Assembly (NCBI GenBank): GCA_030278955.1
Contig: JAOANR010000014.1
Location: forward strand, 16,866,068 to 16,930,067
Source: Hygrophila difformis
Lineage: Eukaryota; Streptophyta; Magnoliopsida; Lamiales; Acanthaceae
Reading direction: 5' to 3'
Length of the DNA: 64,000 bases
The position numbers and the translations under genes are program-made. Below the pieces are notes generated by a model. That model was not told the origin of the DNA. It searched no databases and worked only from the letters and a program-made list of their open reading frames with translations. This document shows positions 19,915 through 32,153 of this stretch, piece by piece. How positions within the stretch are numbered: position 1 is the stretch's first letter; every line of letters starts with the position of its first letter.

Positions 19915-22847
19915 GAGCATCGCCCGAAATAGTCCCAAAAATAAAAGAAGAGATAGAGAAATTATTAGCGGCCGGATTTGTTAGGCCAGCTAAGTATGTA
20001 GAGTGGTTGTCAAACATTGTTCCTGTAATAAAGAAGAATGGAAAATTGATAGTCTGTATTGATTTCAGAAATCTTAATATAGTCACTCCCAAAGATGAAT
20101 ACATGATGCCTATTGTCGATTTGTTAATTGATTCGGCCGCAAAACAGGGGATGTTATCCTTCATGGATGGATATTCGGGATACAACCAAATCTTTATGGC
20201 CGAAGAAGATGTCCATAAAACTGCATTCAGGTGCCCAGGAGCTATTGGGATATATGAATGGGTAGTAATGCCATTCGGGTTAAAGAATGCAGGAGCTACA
20301 TATCAGAGGGCCATGAACTATGTCTTCCATGATTTAATAGGAGACTGTGTAGAAGTCTAAATCGACGATGTCATGGTCCGATCCAAAGATGCGGAAAGCC
20401 ATTTGGACGATTTACGAAGAGTATTTGCAAGAATGAGGCTATATGGAGTCAAAATGAATCCAGCCAAATGTGCTTTTGGAGTGCAAGTAGGGAATTTTCT
20501 TGGGTTCTTGGTACACAACAAAAGCATTGAAGTTGATGCAAACAAAACCAAAGCCATTCAGGAAGCTAGGCCTCCACAAGATAGGAAAAGTCTATAAAAA
20601 TTCCTTGGTCAGATCGGTTTTCTAAGACGATTCTTGGCAAATGCGGCCGGGAAGTCAAAGCCATTAACCGATTTGTTAAGACTAAAGAAAGAAGAGGAAT
20701 TCAAGTGGGGAGTCGACCAGCAGAGAGCCTTTGAACAGCTGAAGCAGGCTTTGATGAGTCCACCAGTGTTGGTCCCTCCAATCCTCGGCCGACCTTTAAA
20801 GCTATATATAGCAGTGGCCGAAGAGTCTATCGGAGCATTATTGGCTCAAGAAGACGGCGAAGGAGGAGACCAGGCAATTTATTACCTGAGCCGAATTCTT
20901 AAGGATGCGGAATTAAGGTACTCGCCGATTTATAAACTGTGTTTAAGTCTTTATCATGCATGCCAAAAGCTAGAATATTACATCCGGCCAGGGCAAGTGA
21001 TAGTGGTAGCATCAATTGATATAATCAAGATCATGATGAGTGATCCAATTAGTAGCCGAAGAATGGCCAAATGGGGCATGAGGTTAAATGCATATGATCT
21101 TAAGTATCAACCGTTTAAGGCTATGAAAAGACAAGTCGTAGGGATAGTATACCTGCATCCGTGGACGATGATGTTTGATGGTTCCAAGGCTACCTCAGGA
21201 GTTGGAGCAGGGTTCACACTACATACACCGGAGGGCAAGGTATACAAATACTTCGTACAATTTCTGAATTCTTATACGAATAACCAGGCGGAATACAAAG
21301 TGTTGATTTCGGGATTACAACGTCTGATAAAAGAATGAGTAAAGGCTATTATAATCAAAGGAGATTCGCAAGTAGTTATTCAGCAGTTGCTAGGAGATTT
21401 TTCGATTAAAAGTTCTCAGTTGATCAGACTGTACGAAGAAGCAATTGGTCTATTGGAAGAATTTGACGAGATATACATTGAATATATCCCGAGAGAAAAG
21501 AATTAGTTAGCCAATGAATTGGCCAAACATGCAGCTAGATATCGGCTGATGCCGATAGCAGGAAACTTGGAGAAACATTTGGTCGAAACGGAGAAGTCCG
21601 AATGGATTAAAGAGATAGCACGAACCTTGGAATATCCAGCCGAAGCTAATCCAGCCGAAAAGCGGAAGGCAATGGATTATATAATAATAGGGGGATTACT
21701 TTTCAAGCAAGTCGTTGATGGAATATTACTCAGATGTGTCGGAGAAGAAGATGCTAAAAGAGTAATGGGAGAAGTACATAAAGGAATATGTGGCGCACAT
21801 CGTGCAGGAAAGTCAATGAAATGGAGTATCATTCGGCTGGGATATTATTGGCCGAATATGGGAACAGATTGTGAGAGATATGCAAAAGGATGCCGCGAAT
21901 GTCAAAAGCATGGGCCGATTCAGAAGTTACCGGCCAAAAAACTACATATAATGATTAAGCCATGGCCATTTCGAGGATGGGCTATGGATATCATTGGGAA
22001 AATTCATCCCTCTTCGTCAAAAAGACATGAGTTTGTGTTAGTGGCAACAGACTATTTCACGAAATGGGCCGAAGCACAAGCATATGTCAGTATTTCCCAA
22101 GAGGTTATTGAGTTTATTAAGAGACAATTGATCTACAGATTTGGAATCCCACAAACGATTCTAACAGATAGAGGAACAGTATTTGTAGGAGAAAAAGTCA
22201 AGGCCTTTGCGGACGAATACGGAATAAAGAACGTACACTCGTCACCATATTATCCACAGGGAAATGGGCAGGCAGAGGCCACGAACAAGTAACTGATAGG
22301 GATTATAAAGAAGATGATTGAAGATCAGCCAAGGAAGTGGCATGAGAAGTTCTCTGAGGCTTTATGGGCTTATCGGAATGTCAAGACTTCAACCACTGGA
22401 TTTACGCCATTTCGGCTGACATATGGGATGGATTCAGTACTTCCAGCCAAAATAACAGTGCCGACTTCAAGAACAAGTTAAGCAGATTCGATGTCGGCCG
22501 AACAGTACGATCAGTCAATGAAGGACGAATTATTGGATGTCAATTCCGATCGGGCACAAGCATTTGAAAATTTACAGAAGAATAAAGATGTCGTGGCCGA
22601 TTGGTACAATAAGAGGAATCGTGTTAAGCGATTTGAAGTTAGCGATTTAGTGTGGAAAGTTATATGGCCACCCAAACAGAAGGATGGCCCATTGGGAAAA
22701 TGGAGCCCCAATTGGGAGGGGCCGTTTATTGTTCAGACGAAATTGCCAAATGGAGCATACATGTTAGTGGACGAAAATGGAGAACAAATGTCAAATCCAG
22801 TCAATGCAAGATACATGAAGAAATATTATGCTTCAGTTTGGGATTAA
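19915..22847 (+). pseudogene. Tat-type gypsy pol pseudogene (RT, dual RNase H, integrase)
   Basis: One reading frame is kept throughout but is broken by six stops: 20358, 20595, 21336, 21504, 22290 and 22479. The RT shows AGFVRPAKYVEWLSNIVPVI, FMDGYSGYNQI and MPFGLKNAGATYQR; the first stop replaces the aromatic residue of the catalytic Y/F-x-DD box (stop-IDD). The first RNase H (from LKLYIAVAEESIGALLAQED) lacks the usual catalytic acids, as is known for Tat elements. The second has MFDGS, NQAEY and KGDSQ, but the final AD is AN. The integrase has a zinc region ending CRECQ and a D-D-E core (MDIIG, LTDRG, PQGNGQAE). Protease and gag are absent. The clean frame and few stops suggest point-mutation decay. 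Confidence 0.88.
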
Positions 22848-23968
22848 ACATCAAGCAAAAAAACAGTAAACATTTTATTTCATGGACGAACATTACAAAG
22901 AGGAGCTACTTCGGCCGAAGACAGCGTTGATAGTCCAAAATTACAATATACAAGGAAAACGTCATAGTCTATGCAGGCATATACAAGGGAAAGGTCCTAA
23001 GAAAAGGAACTGGAAGATTATGTTAAATAACTCAGCCTTGTATAATGCCGCCTAGATACATCGGCGCAACCAAAAGCGGTGGCCTGACCGCTTATTCCAG
23101 GATAGTAGCGCCGATCGACCCAACCACCAAGCCTCAGCCCCTGGGAACGCTAGAACGAATGATACAACGTCCCAGAGGTAGAAGTCAACTTCGGGTACAG
23201 CCTCCCTAAGATCTTAGACAGAAGTGGGAGGAGTACAAGCGAGGCAGTCACCCAAGGCGGCGGTAGGAAAAGAAAATGGAGGAACCACTAAAAGAAGTGG
23301 GTTCCTCATTAGACAAGGTCTGATAGGATACGCAACCGCAAAGTAGAAAAGAATCTGGTTTGCATAACCGTCGAGACCTTCATTTGGAATAACAGTCAAA
23401 GATCCTCTTCCATACGAATGTGGTGAAAAGGATGTTAGCTGAACTCGTGCCGCACGAGCAAAGGGTTTTCGTACCACGTCTGGAGATCCTTGCAGGAAGG
23501 TATCAGTCAAACACCACGGAGGTACCGGAGACAGGGGATCAGCCAAAAAAAAATGAAGAACCATCTTGCTATAAGGGAAAAGTGAAGAAGTGATGGATAG
23601 ACACCAGGGGAGCCGAGTATTTATAGAAGGAGGATAAATGCTCGGCAGAAGAAACGGTCAATATTAAAAGCTATTTATGGGAAAATGTCACAGCTGATTC
23701 CCAATAAAAGCTGCTGACGTTCAGAAATCAGTAATAAAGAAGACCGAAAATCATGGAATCTGATAAGATACATATCGTATTGCAGAAGAAAAAAGATACA
23801 AGTCAGAAAGTACATTTCGTCGGCCAATACAAATCACAAAAGGAAAATGGCCGATTACGGCTAGCAAAAATGGCCGAAAAAGGATCTAACAAATTCGTGT
23901 CTAAAAGAGTGGGTCAATGCCAATATTATAAGGCAATGTCCCATATACAAATTGAATAAAGAAAAGAA
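22848..23968. other. Spacer between pol and the antisense gene of the Tat element
   Basis: About 1.1 kb without recognisable coding sequence on either strand. In Tat elements this non-coding interval is normal. It probably holds the 3' UTR of the antisense transcript. Confidence 0.45.
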
Positions 23969-25073
23969 CTAATGGTCCTCGCTATCATCGAAATGAATGT
24001 CTTCGTCCAAGCCTTGCAAAGCACCGATCGGAGGATTAGTGGAGGACGAAGGATCCACCGTCGGATTTGGATCAACAGCAGAAGAAGGACGAGAGATGTT
24101 GCTAGATGAGAGACGATCAGTTGCCAGACCAGCATCGACAGGTCCAGAAGATGGCAAAAGGTTGATTGAAAGGGAACACCGGATTTCCCTGAGCAAACAG
24201 AAAAGAAGGGATGATGAGCTAAGAGGACACAAAAAATAAACAGGGCATAAATGAGGAAGATAAAATACCAGCAGGAGCTTTCGAAGAAGAGGGGTCGTCG
24301 TTGGATGAAGAAGTCTCAATCTCTGATGGGTCCAAAGGGAACAAAGCTGATGGAGAAACAACATGAGCAGTACGTTTACCACCAAGACTTTGGATGGCCG
24401 AATCAAAATGGCCAACCAGGGACTGAGTATCGGCCCACTTTTCTTGGAAGGTACTAACGACATAATCATTGAAGCTGGATCTCATGGCCAAGTAGGAAGC
24501 ATTCCGATGAAAATCCAGGACCTGTGCTTTGGGAACTTCGGCCGATTGACGAAGAGATTTTATGGATCGCTTCAAGTCAGCCGATTTTCATCTAGTTTGA
24601 TCCAAAGTCAATTTCAATACCTGCTCCTTCCGTTGAAGTTTGGCTATTTCTAAACGAGTGGAAGAAAGGTACTCGGTATACTTAAGCTTCCGAGACTCCA
24701 TTTCTGAAAGGATGTCCATCTGAGCTCGATACTCCACCGAATAGGTGTTGAATAAAACTTGGGAAGAAGCCGCAGCCTCTCGTTCGGCAGAAAGCTGATA
24801 GCTCTAAGTTCTTGATCTAAAGAGAGGACAGACTTAGTGATCGTCTGAAGGGTGGCATCCAGATAAGAAACCATCTCTTCGTGGAAATGTTGGTCAAGAT
24901 GAGACAAGAGGAGGAGGATCGGTTTCGGATTAACGAGCTCCACATCAGATTGCCTAGAAATCATGTTACACAATTTGCCTAAACAATCTCCAGGATGGGC
25001 CGAAGGTTCCGACGGAAGTGAAGACGAAGAAACAGGAGAAAAGAAATCATCCAGCACATGCTGGTCAGGGAAT

Positions 25074-25078
25074 GGAGA
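25074..25078. repeat. 5-bp target-site duplication of the gag-only LTR element (left)
   Basis: GGAGA directly before the 5' LTR, repeated at 32154-32158 directly after the 3' LTR. Confidence 0.9.
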
Positions 25079-27574
25079 TGTAATACCCGGGATTTTTATC
25101 GGCGTCCAAAGGAATAAAATTAGTTCTTAATCCGATCAAGGACGAAATATCTCCGAGAAGAAGAAAATAATTTATCACAATAAATTATTGCTCGGAAATA
25201 CAACGCCGATAGATTCAAAAATTCAAAATGGAATAAACGAGGGAAAGGAAGCCCGAAGATATTCAATTGATCGAGTCAAAGGAATTGGAAATAAAAATTC
25301 AAGAAAGGAAAGAATTTTGATTCCAAGAACCCGTGAAGTCAGAAATAGTTTAAGTAGAGAAATTATTACACGGGAGTCGAAAGACGACGAATTCGAAGCC
25401 GACAAATCCAAAACCGACGGACTTAAGATTTCAAACACGAAATCAATTTAAGTCGAAATAGATTTAAGATAGGAATCATAACCCGAGAATGACCCAAAAA
25501 ATTGAGCCCGAAAATGTAAAAGGATAGAAGCCCGAAAGAGAGGAGAAAAGACCCGACGGATCGCACGACCCGGTCCGGACCGCAGTCCAGACCGGAGTCG
25601 CGCGGGAACGCGCCAAGGGCGCGCCGTGAGACAGCATGTGATCGTATTGCGGATTTCAACAATTTCTTCCTTATTTTCGACCCCCGACTTTGGAAACACA
25701 ATCACAATTCGGTGGAAGGGATATTGGACGAATGATAACTGATCTTTAGGATTCCAGATTGAGGAAGATTCGTGTTGAGGAGATCTGTTCGTGGCGATTT
25801 TGGACAAGTCGGGCGACCCTAGGACGTTCAAGAACTCCATTACTGTAAGTTAACGCTTACTTGGTTTTGGGTGATTTAAAATGTAACCAAACATACGGAT
25901 TTAATCGAATAACTCTAAAATCTGTCAACACGAAAACCCTACGGCGCAGCAATTTGGTATGAATTTTTCGAACCCTTAAAACTGCTCGAACGGAAAAACT
26001 TAAAACACAAAAAACGTTTCTAAGACACTGATCTAGTTCTTGTATAAGTTTCATAATTTTTCATCGTGTTTTGATATCCGAAAATGGTCCCAAATGAACC
26101 TGCCTTGAGAGTTGATCTTGAAACGGTGACAGATTTGAAATCGGACCAAAACCCCTATTTCTAGAGTTCATACCGGAAAACTCAAAACTAGAATTTTGAT
26201 TCTAAGACCTTAAGCTATGTTGTGTAAAAATTTCAGAGATTTTCATCGAGTTTTACTACCCCAAATCGCGTCGGACATAACCTGTGCATTTATGAAATTT
26301 TCAAAATCTGACAGTCCATTTGTTCGAACTTGATGAGCATGTTCCTATTATTTCTAGTCCGATTTAATCTTTTTGATGTAAACAAAAGTTGTAGATAATC
26401 ATGTCTAGTATGTGTCCACAAAATTTCAGAATTTTTAGAGTACATTTAATGTGTTAAAAAGTCGAGTTTTGAAACTGTGTCAAATCTGAATCCTGATAGC
26501 ATACTACTTATGTGAAAAACTTGATTTTTCTTGTTTCCTTAACCCGGACCGGAAAACTTAAACCATGAACTTGTTCTTCTCTGTGTTCTCGAGTTACTTT
26601 CAGAATTTTCGAACTTGAAATGGATTTTTAAATGATTATGGAGTAAACAGCGTCTTAAGGAAGTTATATTTTGAGAGACTTGTAAAATTTGCGAAATGTC
26701 TATCTTACCTTGCGGGTTCGATTCCCCAGGGTGTATGTTTTCCTGCGGGTTCAATTTCCCAGGATGTCTATCTTACCTTGCGGGTTTGATTCCCCAGGGT
26801 GTATGTTTTCCAGCGGGTTCAATTCCCCTGAATGTGTGTCAATTCCTGCGAGTTCGATTCCCCAGGACGTGTGTTGAATCCTATGGGTTCGATTCCCTAT
26901 GATGCGTTTAAATTCTTGCGGGTTTGATTCCCCAAGAACAAATTATACTAGATCATATTGAACAATAGTAAAAGAATGAAATCCTGAAATACTTGAATAT
27001 TTTGTTTGTTTAAATTATGCCTTTAAATTATGTCTTGCATTATTTTATCATGTGTGTTGAAATGATGATCTTATGGAATCCCTGTCCTTTTAAAAAAATT
27101 ATGCAATTAAATTATTATTAGATGAATAAAATTAAATCATGTCTTGTATGCACATGTTTTTCTTAAATTAAATTAATAGCTTTGAAACCCCTTAATCATG
27201 CTAGGTGTTAACTTACCCAGCACGTTTTTGCTGACCAAACCACATTTTCCCTTTTTCTTTCGGAGTTGAGGATTATGCATCATCATATGCATACATGGGA
27301 ATTTTGGGAAGATACATTATTTTAGAATTTTTGCACTATACTAGAACTTGCATGAACGGGCCTGTTAACCCGTGTTTTGGCCATGTTGGCCCAATATTTA
27401 AATTCCGCTGCATTATATATATGTAAATATTACATTCCCCTGCAACTTTGAATGTTTTAAATTCTGAAAAACCATAGCCTTGCATCTCTTTAGCAAGCTC
27501 GGAGAAACCGTGTCTTGCTAGGGATGTGTGGCGGTGACATCCCGACCTGGGTTATCAAAAACCGGGGTGTTACA
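25079..27574 (+). repeat. 5' LTR of the gag-only element
   Basis: 2496 bp, TG...CA. It carries about 230 bp (25812-26040) absent from the 3' LTR. It lacks about 160 bp present there (30358-30515), apparently lost between two GATC-containing sequences. A tandem block of hairpin units lies at about 26709-26935. Confidence 0.9.
26709..26935. repeat. Array of seven tRNA-T-arm-like hairpin units in the 5' LTR
   Basis: Seven units of the type CCTGCGGGTTCGATTCCCC, spaced about 30-37 bp. Each has a GGG/CCC stem (often extended by CCTG/CAGG) closing a TTCGATT loop. The core GGTTCGATTCC matches the tRNA TPsiC-arm / RNA polymerase III B-box consensus. No A box or complete tRNA accompanies it. The same array occurs in the 3' LTR. 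Confidence 0.8.
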
Positions 27575-27577
27575 AAT

Positions 27578-27589
27578 TGGTATCAGAGC
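27578..27589 (+). promoter_or_regulatory. Primer-binding site (initiator tRNA-Met)
   Basis: TGGTATCAGAGC, three bases after the 5' LTR end. It is the standard site for tRNA-iMet priming of minus-strand DNA. Confidence 0.9.
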
Positions 27590-28216
27590 CCGGAATATTT
27601 TAAAACTATTATTTTAGAGAGCCCGGAATATTTTAAAGCTAGTATTATTATTTTTAAACTATTATTTTAAAAACTAGTATTATTTTTAAAACCATTATTA
27701 TTTTAAAACTATTATTATGGATCACAAAATTTTTCTAAGCCCTAACTTTTAGCCCAATATTTAATTACTATGTTGGCCCAATTATTTTGGCCCAATACCC
27801 TTGTTTTTACTTAAGCCCAATACAATTTATTTCTTTTGGCCCAATATAGTGGACCAAACCTTTTACCCTTGTTTTTAATTGTCCATGAAAATAAAATTAT
27901 TTTAAAACTCATGGATAAATGCATGCACAAATTAAATTTTATTGGGGATTGCATATGCATACATACATAATTGCACTAACTCTTTTTTAATGCGAACTAT
28001 CTGTGTTAAATAAGATTCCTAGTTCTAGATTTCGGCTTGACATCTACTTAGAGGCGCTAACTTGAAAATAAACTTGCTTTAGTCTTAGATGTTGAACAAG
28101 AATACTTAGTGTGCCCACGTCTATCATTTTTCCCTTACCATTCATATCTTTTAGATCTTCTTGTCTCTAACGAGCCTTAGATTAGAAACTCATCTTCGCG
28201 TGCTTAATGACAGAGA

Positions 28217-29365
28217 ATGGCACCTAGAAGAAAACTGAGGAAGGTAAGCCCAAACGGCACTGGCACTGACCTCCCAAACGCACCTAACAACGATGAGATT
28301 CCTTCGAACGTAGGAGATCGAGCACCTCCTATTCCCAACAACATGGATGAACGTTTAAGGACGGTAGAAGAAGTACTCGTAGCATTAGGAAACGCCGAGG
28401 TGCATAGGGCACAAGCGGCAATAATTCCGCCAATAGCTCGAAACAACTATCTAGCTTTGGTAAATCCTTATCAACCACCACACTATGATGGCGAGGAAGA
28501 TCCCGTCAAACTAGAGGGGTGGATCCATACCTTTGATAAACTTTTGGACGCTATCAAATGCCCCGACGATGAGAAGATACGTGTAGCGACCTACTACTTA
28601 GGAGGTGAAGCCGATGAGTGGTGGCAAAACCTTCGAACGAATTCAGAGGAAGATGAAGAAGCCTACACCTGGGAAGAACTTAATGAAGCCTTGAAGGAAA
28701 GATTCTACCCACTGAGCACCAAGACTGTGAAATACGAGGAGTTCATCAACCTCAGACAAGGTGCGCAAACAGTGCAAGAGTACTACACCAAATTCAAGGA
28801 ATTGGTACGATTTGCTACGAGGATAGTACCAACCGATTCTGACAAGGCTTAGAAATTCGAGATGGGTCTGAACCTTAGTATCCGGGAGATAATTGCAGTA
28901 GGACAATTCACAAACCTGCAGACGGTTTATGATCGAGCTGTAGCAATTGATCGAGTCTAGCAACTGAAGCGTAAAGGAAATGGGGAGTCGAGCAAGGACT
29001 CGCAAGAATTTGAGAAAAAGAATCGAAACAATAACAATGACAATTTTAGGAAGAACAATGGTAAAGCTGGGTTCAATGAGCCAAAGGAGAATAAGAATAA
29101 AGGTTTCAATAATGGGAGAAATGTTGCCCGTGGTACAGTCATACCACGTTGCCCGCAGTGCCACAAAACCCATCTGGTGCACGAATGCCCAAGGCATGGA
29201 ACTTGCTATAGATGTGGTGGGGAAGACCACATGATTAGAGAATGCGATGTTCGTGAAGAGATGATTGAGAAGAGGCTAGATCTGGTAAACCCTCAACAAG
29301 GAAATCAAGGAAGAGCCGTAGCACGATTGAATGACGTCGATCAAGCTGACTTGCCAGCTCAATGA
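28217..29365 (+). pseudogene. gag of the gag-only element, with two TAG stops
   Basis: ATG at 28217. A retrotransposon gag domain (PF03732 type) is visible: EDPVKLEGWIHTFDKLLDAI, then YYLGGEADEWWQNL and LKERFYPL. TAG at 28850-28852 and TAG at 28958-28960 interrupt it. The same frame then runs open through a basic, Asn-rich stretch to a zinc knuckle CYRCGGEDHMIREC (C-x2-C-x4-H-x4-C), preceded by a Cys/His segment CPQCHKTHLVHEC, ending in TGA at 29365. Both stops could be CAG to TAG changes, the type produced by decay of methylated cytosine. Without suppression the copy gives a 211-residue gag lacking the knuckle. Confidence 0.88.
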
Positions 29366-29682
29366 GGAAAGATCATAGGCAATGATACCGAACCTGTTTG
29401 TGAGTAATATATAGGCAGTTATGGGGGCATAACTGTAATCTTAAGGAGGGGAGGATGTAACAACCCGAATATTATGTATCCCAAATCAATAAACAAACAA
29501 ATTCAAATTGTTCTGAACTACGTAATGACTTGATCCCTTCACGGGGTACGTAAGCAACTTGGAAATTTCAATTCTGAGTTCAGTCACAAAATAATAAAAT
29601 AAACACAAGGACCGTAACTCTTAGCGTGAGAAAAGTCGAAACACAACTTCGAGGATGAAGTTGATTCTTAAGGGGGGTAGAC
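29366..29682. other. Non-coding 3' part of the gag-only element with polypurine tract
   Basis: No coding sequence. It ends in AAGGGGGGTAGAC (about 29670-29682), the polypurine tract that primes plus-strand synthesis, immediately before the 3' LTR. Confidence 0.8.
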
Positions 29683-32153
29683 TGTAATACCCGAGATTTT
29701 TATCGGCGTCCAAAGGAATAAAATTAGTTCTTAATCCGATCAAGGACGAAATATCTCCGAGAAGAAGAAAATAATTTATCACAATAAATTATTGCTTGGA
29801 AATACAACGCCGATAGATTCAAAAATTCAAAATGGAATTAACGAGGGAAAGGAAGCCCGAAGACATTCAATTGATCGAGTCAAAGGAATTGGAAATAAAA
29901 ATTCAAGAAAGGAAAGAATTTTTATTGCAAGAACCCGTGAAGTCGGAAATAGATTAAGTAGAGAAATTATTACACGGGAGTCGAAAGACGACGAATTCGA
30001 AGCCGACAAATCCAAAACCGACGGACTTAAGATTTCAAACACAAAATCAATTTAAGTCGAAATAGATTTAAGATAGGAATCATAACCCGAGAATGACCCG
30101 AAAAATTGAGCCCGAAAACGTAAAGGGATAGAAGCCCGAAAGAGAGGAGAAAAGACCCGACGGATCGCACGACCCGGTCCGGACCGCAGTCCAGACCGGA
30201 GCCGCGCGGTCTCCGCACGGGAATGCGCCAAGGGTGCGCCATGAGACAACATGCGATCGTATTGCGGATTTCTACGATTTCTTACCTTATTTTCAACCCC
30301 CGACTTTGGAAACACAATCACAATTCGGTGGAAGGGATATTGGACGAATTATAACTGATCCTACACTCTAATTTCGACCAAAACAACCCTAGAGGCAGTC
30401 CCATATTCTCTCAAACTCTCTTCACTTCTCCCAAGACCCGAAATCACCGAGTTCGTGCTTTCCGATCACTTTCCGGCGATGAAAATCGACGGAGGAAGCG
30501 TGGAGAACAAGATCTTTAGGATTCTAAATTGAGGAAGATTCGTGTTGAGGAGATCCGTTCGTGGCGATTTTGGACAAGTCGGGCGACCCTAGTTCGTGTA
30601 AAATTTTCATAATTTTTCATCGTGTTTTGATATCCGAAAACGGTCCCAAACGAACCTGCCTTGAGAGTGGATCTTGAAACAGTGACAGAGTTGAAATCGG
30701 ACAAAAACCCCTATTTCGAGAGTTCAAACCGAAAAACTCAAAACTAGAATTTTGATCCTAAGACCTTAAGCTATGTTGTGTAAAAATTTCAGGGATTTTC
30801 ATCGAGTTTTACTACCCCAAATTGCGTCGGATATAACCTGTGCATTTATGAAATTTTTGAAATCTGACAGTGCATTTGTTCGAACTTGATGAGCATGTTC
30901 CTATTATTTCTATTCCGATTTAATCTTTGTGATGTAAACAAAAGTTGTAGATAATCATATTGAGTATGTGTCCACAAAATTTCAGAATTTTTTGAGTCCA
31001 TTTGATGTGACAAAAAGTCAAGTTTTAAAACTGTGTCAAATCTAAAAACTTGATTTTTGACTTGTTTTCTTAACCCAGACTGGAAAATTTAAACCACGAA
31101 ACCTGTTTGTCTTTGTGTTCTCGAGTTACTAGTAAAATTTCAGAATTTTCAAACTTGAAATGGATTTTTAAATGATTATGGAGTAAACAGCATCTTATGG
31201 AAGTTATATTTTGAGAGACTTGTGAAATTTGTGAAATGTCTATCTTACCTTACGGGTTTGATTCCCCAGGGTGTATGTTTTCCTGCGGGTTCAATTCCCC
31301 AGGGTGTCTATCTTACCTTGCGGGTTCGATTCCCCAGGGTGTATATTTTCATGCGGGTTCAATTCCCCAGGATGTGTGTCAATTCCTGCGGGTTCGATTC
31401 CTCAGGACGTGTATTGAATCCTATGGGTTCGATTCCCTAGTATGCGTTTAAATTCTTGCGGGTTCGATTCCCCAAGAACAAATTATACTAGATCATATTG
31501 AACAATAGTGAAAGAATGAAATCCTGAAATACTTGGATATTTTGTTTGTTTAAATTATGCCTTTAAATTATGTCTTGCAATTATTTTATCATGTGTGTTG
31601 AAATGATGATCTTATGGAATCCCTGTCCTTTTAAAAAAATTATGCAATTAAATTATTACTAGATGAATAAAATTAAATCATGTCTTGTATGCACATGTTT
31701 TCCTTAAATTAAATTAATGGCTTTGAAACCCCTTAATCATTTTAGGTGCTAACTTACTCAGCACGTTTTTGCTGACCAAACCACATTTCCCTTTTTCTTT
31801 CAGAGTTGAGGATTATGCATCGTCATATGCATACATGGGAATTTTGGGAAGATATATTACTTTAGAATTTTTGCACTATATTAGAACTTGCATGAACGGG
31901 CCTGTTAACCCATATTTTGGCCATGTTGGCCCAATATTTAAATTCCGCTGCAGTATATATATATAAATATTATATTCTGCTGCAACTTTGATATTATTAT
32001 TTTCGAGTTATATTACAATGGGCTGTTTGAATGTTTTAAATTCTGAAAAACCATAGCCTTGCATCTCTTTAGCAAGCTCGGAGAAACCGTGTCTTGCTAG
32101 GGAGGTGTGGCGGTGACATCCCGACCTGGGTTATCAAAAACCGGAGTGTTACA
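29683..32153 (+). repeat. 3' LTR of the gag-only element
   Basis: 2471 bp and collinear with the 5' LTR except for the reciprocal indels noted there. A seven-unit hairpin array lies at about 31247-31479. Confidence 0.9.
31247..31479. repeat. Array of seven tRNA-T-arm-like hairpin units in the 3' LTR
   Basis: The same seven units, order and spacing as in the 5' LTR, with scattered substitutions. GGGTTCGATTCC cores are kept in several units. Confidence 0.8.

Larger units (their letters stand above)
25079..32153 (+). mobile_element. Non-autonomous gag-only LTR retrotransposon (TR-GAG type)
   Basis: 7075 bp with two LTRs (25079-27574 and 29683-32153), both starting TGTAATACCC and ending GTGTTACA. 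A perfect 5-bp duplication, GGAGA, flanks it. The primer-binding site TGGTATCAGAGC (27578-27589) is complementary to initiator methionine tRNA. The polypurine tract lies at about 29669-29682. The 2.1-kb internal region holds only gag; no protease, RT, RNase H or integrase is present, so an autonomous gypsy must supply these. It inserted into the antisense gene of the Tat element. Confidence 0.92.

Noticed and set aside
26689..26902. Repeated peptide ORFs (VRFPRVYVF and similar) and their twins at 31222-31451
   Set aside because: They are translations of the tandem hairpin array in the LTRs, in more than one frame; no start context or conservation suggests a protein.
26709..26935. A cluster of tRNA genes
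   Set aside because: Only the T-arm-like part is repeated, at about 30-37 bp spacing; acceptor, D and anticodon arms are missing.
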